A DNA stretch of 21,001 nucleotides from CAUTNH01 sp963540225 (GTDB taxonomy: Bacteria; Bacillota_I; Bacilli_A; Acholeplasmatales; Acholeplasmataceae), in the NCBI GenBank assembly GCA_963540225.1, contig CAUTNH010000012.1, positions 1-21,001 on the forward strand, given 5' to 3'. Shown one piece after another: positions 15,872 to 21,001 of this stretch (the first letter of the stretch is position 1; every line of letters begins with the position of its first letter). The notes under the pieces are model-generated. The model had not been told where the DNA came from, did no database searches, and worked only from the letters and a program-made list of their open reading frames with translations. The translations under genes were made by a program, and so were the position numbers.

Positions 15872-18108
15872 TATTCAAGTACATATTTTTTATATACATC
15901 TGTTAAATTTCCATACTTACTAATTGCTTCTTTAACATCAATATCAAGCATTAACTCACCTTTTTTAATAATAGCAATTCTTGTGCAGATATTTTCAACA
16001 ACCTCAATTATATGAGATGAGAAAAAAACAATATTACCTTTTTTTGCATGGTCTATGATACATTTTTTAATCATTAAAACACTAGTTGGATCAAGTCCTG
16101 TTAAAGGTTCGTCTAATATCCAAACCTTAGGCTCGTGAATAAGGGACGCAATAACTGATATTTTTTGCTTCATACCATGTGAGAATGTTTTTATTTGTCT
16201 GTCGATATCTTTTCTTATATCAAATAAATCTATGTAGTAATCTATTCTCTCATCTCTTAATTTTGGCTCAACCATATAAATATTAGCAATATATTTTATA
16301 TATTCTCTAGCAGTTAATTTTTCATATAATGGATGGTTATCAGGAACATATCCAACAAGATATTTAGCTCTTTCAGGATGAAGTTTCATATCATAATCAC
16401 AAATAGAAATTCTACCCTCATCAGCCGGATGAACACCAACTAATGCTTTTATTAAAGTAGATTTTCCAGCACCATTGTGACCAATAAAACCAAATATCTC
16501 ACCTGCTTTTACATGAAGATTAAAATCTTTCACTGAATAAAAATTAGCCTGTGGATATTTTTTATAAAATTTTTCAATCTTTATACTTGCAGTAGCATTA
16601 CTTTGCATATCTAGCAACTCCTTTTTATCTATTTTAGGTAATTTATTTATTTTTAATCTAAATCGCATTTTATATTTTTTTGAAATATCTGTAAATATTT
16701 TATTTAATCCATATAAATAACTATATACACTTAATGTTGCAAACGTTAATATTATAAATGAAAAATATAATACAAACCAGAACATATAATATACCGTTGC
16801 CTTATTTCCACCAAATCCTTTAAAAGTTATAATATATTTATCTCTTAAAATCTTTGCAACAGATATTTTTTTAGTTAAAGTATCACCATTTAAGAAAAAA
16901 TAATCAACACTAGCACCGGAATTTCCAAAGAATGGATGATTTTTTATTGTCGGAAGAAGTGAGTTAGCAAGTATAGCAAATATAAAATAACCAGTAAAAG
17001 CAACAATTGATAGCATCGTCTCTTTTATCTTAGGTTTTTTGAAATATCCCATACCAACAGCCGATATTGGAATAATTAAATCATAAATATGATTATACCA
17101 AAACCTAACACTACTAACTGAAAAAATAGGATTTTCTTTTCCTATATTTGGAAATACCAATGCCATAAATGCACCAAGCACATTCACAAAATAGGTGAAG
17201 TAAAAAAGGGATTTTACTTTAAAGGGAATTGCAATAAGTAAAAATATTAAAGCAGTATGGCATAAATGAACTGGCCAGTTAGATAAATTTTTAAAACTTT
17301 TATAACTATAATAGTCAAAAAAAGTTATAAATGCACTAATAGCAAGCCATGTTAGAAAAATCTTCTTTTGACCTTCAGCTTTTTTCCTAAATATATATGT
17401 AAATATAAAAGGTATAATAAATGTTAAAACAAGTAGTACTAAATGAAAGGCTGATTGAGGTTTAAAAAATACTTTATTTCTTCCAAGAATTAAGGCATAT
17501 CCCATAGTTGGCATTGCTGCAAAAAATGTTGCACATACAGTAAATAAACTAAATAAATAATCATTTATATTTCTAGGAAGTGGATTAGTCCTTTTATTTG
17601 TATCTAGAATAAATAGTATACTTAAATATATCATCAAAATATATAAAAATGAATTTATAAAAAAGTTAAAGCTATCTAAGTTATACCATAGATTAAGAGT
17701 TCCTGTGTATGAATAAATAACCACATTTATAAATGCTAAATTTAAAAAAGCAACAAAAGGAATATAAAAAATCATTAAAATTCTTAGAAAGTTATTTTTT
17801 TTAAAACTTGGAGCAATTAAGCAAATAGGTATTGCAGAATATGTTAAAACTTTAAACCAAAATATGATATTATTTAAAGCAGACGATGGAAAATCTTCTG
17901 TAACAAATGAAATATAGTTTTTATCAAAAATATCTAAAAAATCATCAAAGTGAGCATTATATAAAAACATATATATCAAAAAAACAATCAAAAACATTAT
18001 TTGGAATATTTTTAATACTGTTTCTTTTTTTATGAAATTATTTTTCTTATATATACCTATAAAAAGCGGAAGGGATAAAATAGGAATAAGAAGTGTTAAT
18101 AGTGCCAT
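15871..18108 (-). CDS. Fusion of a YwaF/TMEM164-like membrane domain with an ABC ATPase
   Basis: About 745 residues in two parts. The first ~490 are polytopic membrane. Residues ~270-400 resemble the YwaF/TIGR02206 (TMEM164-related) family: WPVHLCHTALIFLL, then NVLGAFMALVFPNI, SVRFWYNHIYDLIIPI and DYFFLNGD. The last ~240 are a complete ABC ATPase of the ABC-2 exporter class: Walker A GHNGAGKST (about 541-549), Q-loop region VGYVPDNHPLYE, signature FSHGMKQK, Walker B VWILDEP, and H-loop FFSSH. It pairs with the downstream permease (1-nt stop/start overlap). Start choice is uncertain. The ATG at 18108 is preferred because a predicted promoter (18126-18154) would start transcription near 18119; an in-frame GTG at 18135 lies upstream, and neither has a ribosome binding site. 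The ATPase role is solid. The membrane-domain family is a pattern match, and any acyltransferase activity is conjecture. Confidence 0.85.
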   Translation of the reverse strand: MALLTLLIPILSLPLFIGIYKKNNFIKKETVLKIFQIMFLIVFLIYMFLYNAHFDDFLDIFDKNYISFVTEDFPSSALNNIIFWFKVLTYSAIPICLIAPSFKKNNFLRILMIFYIPFVAFLNLAFINVVIYSYTGTLNLWYNLDSFNFFINSFLYILMIYLSILFILDTNKRTNPLPRNINDYLFSLFTVCATFFAAMPTMGYALILGRNKVFFKPQSAFHLVLLVLTFIIPFIFTYIFRKKAEGQKKIFLTWLAISAFITFFDYYSYKSFKNLSNWPVHLCHTALIFLLIAIPFKVKSLFYFTYFVNVLGAFMALVFPNIGKENPIFSVSSVRFWYNHIYDLIIPISAVGMGYFKKPKIKETMLSIVAFTGYFIFAILANSLLPTIKNHPFFGNSGASVDYFFLNGDTLTKKISVAKILRDKYIITFKGFGGNKATVYYMFWFVLYFSFIILTFATLSVYSYLYGLNKIFTDISKKYKMRFRLKINKLPKIDKKELLDMQSNATASIKIEKFYKKYPQANFYSVKDFNLHVKAGEIFGFIGHNGAGKSTLIKALVGVHPADEGRISICDYDMKLHPERAKYLVGYVPDNHPLYEKLTAREYIKYIANIYMVEPKLRDERIDYYIDLFDIRKDIDRQIKTFSHGMKQKISVIASLIHEPKVWILDEPLTGLDPTSVLMIKKCIIDHAKKGNIVFFSSHIIEVVENICTRIAIIKKGELMLDIDVKEAISKYGNLTDVYKKYVLE

Positions 18109-18125
18109 AATTATTATATTTACAT

Positions 18126-18154
18126 ATTTTACCACAATTTATATTATCTATCAA
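18126..18154 (-). promoter_or_regulatory. Candidate promoter of the exporter operon
   Basis: On the minus strand TTGATA (18149-18154), 17-nt spacer, TAAAAT (18126-18131). The predicted start is near 18119, about 11 nt before the ATG at 18108. It is divergent from the zinc operon promoter, separated by about 36 bp. In AT-rich DNA a chance match cannot be excluded. Confidence 0.5.
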
Positions 18155-18178
18155 ATTAAACATATTATGATATTTTAT

Positions 18179-18197
18179 TTTGCAAATCGTTTGCAAA
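18179..18197. promoter_or_regulatory. Perfect 8-3-8 dyad, candidate Zur operator
   Basis: TTTGCAAA-TCG-TTTGCAAA is a perfect inverted repeat (each arm is itself palindromic, so it is also a direct repeat). It overlaps the -35 of the zinc importer promoter. Its size and position fit a dimeric repressor site, and a Fur-family regulator is encoded at the end of the same operon. The sequence is not the Bacillus Zur consensus, so binding is inferred. Confidence 0.6.
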
Positions 18198-18219
18198 TTT
18201 TAAAGCCATTTGCTACAAT
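18191..18219 (+). promoter_or_regulatory. Promoter of the zinc importer operon
   Basis: TTGCAA (18191-18196), 17-nt spacer, TACAAT (18214-18219). The -35 lies inside the second arm of the dyad at 18179-18197, so occupancy would block polymerase. The predicted start near 18226 would leave only a ~10-nt leader that begins at the ribosome binding site AGAGGTGA. Confidence 0.65.
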
Positions 18220-18235
18220 ACTAGAGGTGATTAAA

Positions 18236-19231
18236 TTGAAAAAATATTTTATGGCTTTAATTTTAAGCATTATGGTTTTTATATTAACAGGTTGTAATAA
18301 TAATTTATATAGAGGCAAAAGTATAATAGCAACTCATTACGTTGCCTATGATATTGCAAAAAGAATTGCTGGAAATAAGATTTCAGTAGGACTATTAACA
18401 AAGCCTGGAAGTGACCCACATACATTTACATACACATCAGATATGATGAATTCAGCCTTAAAGGCTAAACTTTTAATAACAAATGCTAAATTTTCTGACT
18501 ATCAAATTATGGAACTTGATGATTATATTAAAAAAGATAAAAAAGAAAAATTAAATCTTTTTTACGAGTTATATAAAAATAATCCCAAGATAAATGAAGA
18601 TGAAATTCTAAATCATATAAAAGATAAAAAGACAAATAAAAAAGACGAACACGAAAACGAAGAAGAAGATAAAAAAATACATAAATATGCTCATTTTTAT
18701 AACTCTTATGATAATATTTCTCAAATGATGAAAATAATCCTTAAAAAAATACAAAAACTTGATCCTAAAAATAGCGGTTATTATAGTGAAAATTTACAAA
18801 AGATTAAAAATAAAATGGTTAACCTATGGAACGATTCGCTATATATTAGAAACTATTCTATCGATAAAAAGCAAATTTTCTTTCTAGGCCATGATTCTTT
18901 TGGACTATTCGAAAAAGAATTCGATATAAAAATGATCACATTAAACAATCATATATCAAGTGATAAAATTAACAAAAGTACTGAATTTAATAATTTCATA
19001 AAACAGTTAAACGAGAAAAAACCAACTCATATATTTACACCTGAACTTAGTGAAAATGAGCATTTAAAAGAGAGCATTCGTGAAAGTCTAACTTACAAAG
19101 ATTTTGATTTTTATGAGCTTCACTCTTTGCATAATATCTCAAGCGAAGATTTTAAAAATGATGTATCAGTTTATGATATTTTCAAAAGAAATCTAGAAGT
19201 TTTAAAAAGTTATATATTAAATTTAAAATGA
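18236..19231 (+). CDS. Metal (probably zinc) ABC transporter substrate-binding lipoprotein, ZnuA/AdcA-like
   Basis: Cluster A-I metal-binding protein, 331 residues, captures metal outside the membrane and hands it to the permease. The start is a TTG at 18236, chosen because AGAGGTGA ends 5 nt upstream and the product then begins with a correct lipoprotein signal (lipobox LTGC, Cys at residue 20). Family segments: IIATHYVAYDIAKRIAG, PGSDPHTFTYTSDM (His ligand), a lysine/glutamate-rich loop with several His (KKDEHENEEEDKKIHKYAH), FFLGHDSFGLFEKEF (His ligand) and HIFTPELSEN. The usual HIWLDP segment is degenerate (KYAHFYNSYDN), so the second ligand is not obvious. The stop overlaps the ATPase start (ATGA). 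Zinc is favoured over manganese because of the His-rich loop and the downstream Fur-family gene. Confidence 0.88.
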   Translation: MKKYFMALILSIMVFILTGCNNNLYRGKSIIATHYVAYDIAKRIAGNKISVGLLTKPGSDPHTFTYTSDMMNSALKAKLLITNAKFSDYQIMELDDYIKKDKKEKLNLFYELYKNNPKINEDEILNHIKDKKTNKKDEHENEEEDKKIHKYAHFYNSYDNISQMMKIILKKIQKLDPKNSGYYSENLQKIKNKMVNLWNDSLYIRNYSIDKKQIFFLGHDSFGLFEKEFDIKMITLNNHISSDKINKSTEFNNFIKQLNEKKPTHIFTPELSENEHLKESIRESLTYKDFDFYELHSLHNISSEDFKNDVSVYDIFKRNLEVLKSYILNLK

Positions 19232-19902
19232 TTGATATATCTAATTTATGTGTAAAATTTAATAAGCAAGAAATATTAAAAAACATCTCCTTTAAACTTA
19301 ATAAAGGAGAGTTTTTATATATCCTTGGACCAAATGGATCAGGAAAAACTACTCTTATAAACTCAATTATAAAACTTATAAAACCATCAAATGGAAAAAT
19401 AATAAATGATTTTAAAAAAATAGCAACACTCTTTCAAAAACAAGTTGATTCATCTAATTTTCCTGCTAGTGTATTTGAGATACTAAAATGTAGCAAAAAT
19501 AAAAATATTAAAAGTCTTGAATTTGATAAAAAAATATATTATTGGCTTAACAAAATGAAAATATATAATTTAAAAAACAAGCTAATAGGTGAACTATCTG
19601 GTGGAGAATTTCAAAGAATAATGTTTATAAAAACTATAATAAACGATCCTGAACTTTTAATTTTAGATGAACCAACCAGTGCAATTGATCCAGAATTTAG
19701 AAAAGAATTTAACAATATTTTAGAAAATATAAATAAGGAAGGAACTACTATAATACTAATAACACACGACCTATCTGGTCTGGATCCATATTGTAAAAAT
19801 AAAGTTCTTTTTTTAGATAGAGAAATAAAATTTTATGGTAGTTTTTGCGACTACCATATAAAATACGGTGATAAAGATGTTCATCATAGAGATTCCATTT
19901 AA
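19228..19902 (+). CDS. Metal ABC transporter ATP-binding protein, ZnuC/AdcC-like
   Basis: ATPase that powers the zinc-type importer; 224 residues, typical length. Walker A is GPNGSGKTT (about 34-42), the Q-loop is in ATLFQKQVDSSNFPAS, the signature is LSGGEFQR, Walker B is LLILDEPTSAIDPE, and the H-loop is LITHD. The MntB/ZnuC-type features (VDSSNFPASV after the Q-loop) favour a metal family over other importers. The ATG overlaps the lipoprotein stop by 4 nt with no clear ribosome binding site, so translation is probably coupled. Its 3' end overlaps the permease start. Confidence 0.93.
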   Translation: MIDISNLCVKFNKQEILKNISFKLNKGEFLYILGPNGSGKTTLINSIIKLIKPSNGKIINDFKKIATLFQKQVDSSNFPASVFEILKCSKNKNIKSLEFDKKIYYWLNKMKIYNLKNKLIGELSGGEFQRIMFIKTIINDPELLILDEPTSAIDPEFRKEFNNILENINKEGTTIILITHDLSGLDPYCKNKVLFLDREIKFYGSFCDYHIKYGDKDVHHRDSI

Positions 19903-20692
19903 TAGATATTTTTTTCAAAACGCTATTATTATAGGTCTTTTGATTGCATTTATATCAGCCTTACTAAGCCCTTTTTTGGTGTTAAAAAAAGAATCTCTTC
20001 TATCTGATGGAATAGCACATTCTGCCTTTCTTGGATTTAGTATTAGTTTATTTTTTAAAAATCATCCTCTTTGGATTGCTATATTAACTGCTACTGTTGC
20101 TGGTTTTTTAATTAAGTTCTTTATTAAAAAAACCTTATTTCAATCAGATGCTATTATAGGTATAATTTCAAATTTATTTCTTGCCTTAGGTCTTATTTTA
20201 ATCAGTCTAAATGATGGACTTAATACTAATATATCACAACTTATAAGAGGCGATATAAACGCAATAAAACAATCAGATATTACTCTTGGACTTATTATTT
20301 TTAGTATCACCTATTTATTTATAATAATATTTTATAAAAAACTACTACTTATAACATTTGATTATAAATCAGCAAATATAAATAAAATATATAAAGAATC
20401 TCTTGATTATATTCTCACTATTTTAGTAAGTATTGTAGTAGTTATCGGAGTAAGAATTATCGGAGCATTTTTAATTGCATCAATTATAATATTCCCAAGT
20501 TTGATTGCAAGAAATTTAAAACTTAATTTTAAATACACCCTAATATCAGGTTGTATTATTTCCCTTTTAACATTTTTTCTTGGAATAATACTAGCACATA
20601 TTTTAAATGTCCCTGCAAGCGCATTTATAACAGTCTTATTTTTTATAGATTTAATTATATCTTTAATATATAAAAAAATAAGATCTAAATAA
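19877..20692 (+). CDS. Metal ABC transporter permease, ZnuB/AdcB-like
   Basis: Polytopic ABC-3 family permease, 271 residues and about eight to nine membrane helices. Recognisable are the N-terminal SPFLVLKKESLLSDGIAHSAFLG, with the DGIAH motif typical of these permeases, and the late VVVIGVRIIGAFLIASIIIFPSLIARNL segment. The ATG at 19877 is chosen because GGTGA lies 5 nt upstream; a GTG at 19868 is the alternative. It overlaps the ATPase gene by 26 nt and is followed 9 nt later by the regulator gene. Confidence 0.92.
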   Translation: MFIIEIPFNRYFFQNAIIIGLLIAFISALLSPFLVLKKESLLSDGIAHSAFLGFSISLFFKNHPLWIAILTATVAGFLIKFFIKKTLFQSDAIIGIISNLFLALGLILISLNDGLNTNISQLIRGDINAIKQSDITLGLIIFSITYLFIIIFYKKLLLITFDYKSANINKIYKESLDYILTILVSIVVVIGVRIIGAFLIASIIIFPSLIARNLKLNFKYTLISGCIISLLTFFLGIILAHILNVPASAFITVLFFIDLIISLIYKKIRSK

Positions 20693-20701
20693 GGTGATAA
20701 T

Positions 20702-21001
20702 ATGGAAAAATTAACTAAAAAAAGAGAATACATATTAAATATAATTAAAAATAGTAAAATACCTATTAGCGCATCTAGTATATTTGAAAACATTAGTAGC
20801 AGTCTAAAAATAGATTTATCTACCGTTTATAGATGCCTACAATATTTAGAAGAAAATAATAAAATTGAAAAAACAAATATTAAAAATACTAAATACTACT
20901 TCATTAAACAAAATCCCCACAAACATTTTGTATTTTGCATTAAATGTGATAGTGTTGAAACATTTCCTTGCTCAATAGAAAAAAATACTAACTTTGAAAT
21001 A
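20702..21001 (+). CDS. Fur-family metal-responsive repressor, probably Zur (truncated by window edge)
   Basis: The first 100 residues are visible. The winged-helix N-terminus reads TKKREYILNIIKNSKIPISASSIF, with the DNA-reading helix DLSTVYRCLQYLEE, the family's STVYR-L signature. The start of the dimerisation domain shows PHKHFVFCIKC, containing the H-x-H-F-x-x-C-x-x-C arrangement of Fur-family metal sites. AAGGTGA is 4 nt before the ATG. The position directly after a zinc-type importer suggests Zur rather than Fur or PerR. The metal-site residues that would separate these lie partly outside the window. It is likely to repress its own operon through the dyad at 18179-18197. Confidence 0.85.
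   Translation, partial: MEKLTKKREYILNIIKNSKIPISASSIFENISSSLKIDLSTVYRCLQYLEENNKIEKTNIKNTKYYFIKQNPHKHFVFCIKCDSVETFPCSIEKNTNFEI

Noticed and set aside
20407..20793. Minus-strand open frame of 128 codons overlapping the zinc permease and regulator
   Set aside because: It is antisense to two genes with clear family motifs and has no supporting signal.
1..21001. Mycoplasma-type code in which TGA means Trp
   Set aside because: All visible Trp codons in conserved positions are TGG, and TGA is a stop at 19229-19231, where the next gene overlaps in the usual ATGA manner.
1..21001. CRISPR arrays, tRNA/rRNA genes, insertion sequences or prophage
   Set aside because: I saw no regularly spaced repeats, no cloverleaf-like stretches in the gaps and no transposase or integrase motifs; nearly all the DNA is coding and the gaps are short.

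Overview
The window is low-G+C DNA (roughly 30% by eye) with strong GGAGG-type ribosome binding sites, Gram-positive-style lipoprotein signals and the standard genetic code: TGG is used for Trp, and TGA ends the zinc-binding lipoprotein gene at 19229-19231. The gene content and order (rplK-rplA-rplJ-rplL-RsmC-like methyltransferase-rpoB-rpoC) point to a Bacillota or Mollicutes-related lineage (Bacilli/Erysipelotrichia/acholeplasma-like). I cannot name the species.

Region 1 (1-7370, all minus strand) is the ribosomal protein/RNA polymerase cluster, read from high to low coordinates. A strong promoter (TTGACT-17-TATTAT) drives rplK and rplA, each preceded by a similar L1-site-like stem-loop. 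An L10-type attenuator leader follows, then rplJ, rplL, an intrinsic terminator, a 16S rRNA methyltransferase-like gene, rpoB and the start of rpoC. The usual secE-nusG pair is not upstream of rplK. RpoC has about 175 extra N-terminal residues before the canonical beta-prime start, and these read as two tandem, degenerate copies of the alpha-subunit C-terminal domain (alphaCTD). This is the most striking item in the window. RpoB carries Gln at the rifampicin-contact His position.

Region 2 (7447-18108, minus strand) is a cell-envelope/export locus. It holds a membrane protein with a YwaF/TMEM164-like N-terminal half fused to an ABC ATPase, a two-module ABC-2 permease with a lysine-rich coiled-coil N-terminus, a small membrane-anchored extracytoplasmic protein, and a 1500-residue probable lipoprotein with beta-sandwich-like repeats and a right-handed beta-helix. 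An intrinsic terminator closes this run. A separate gene for an exported protein with a C-terminal membrane anchor sits between it and rplK. The tight spacing (TAATG overlap, 2-nt and 11-nt gaps) suggests that the exporter and surface proteins are one operon, possibly a dedicated transporter/surface assembly. No substrate can be read from the sequence.

Region 3 (18179-21001, plus strand, divergent) is a zinc-type ABC importer operon: binding lipoprotein, ATPase and permease, followed by a Fur/Zur-family regulator cut by the window edge. A perfect 8-3-8 dyad over the -35 element of its promoter is a good candidate operator for that regulator.
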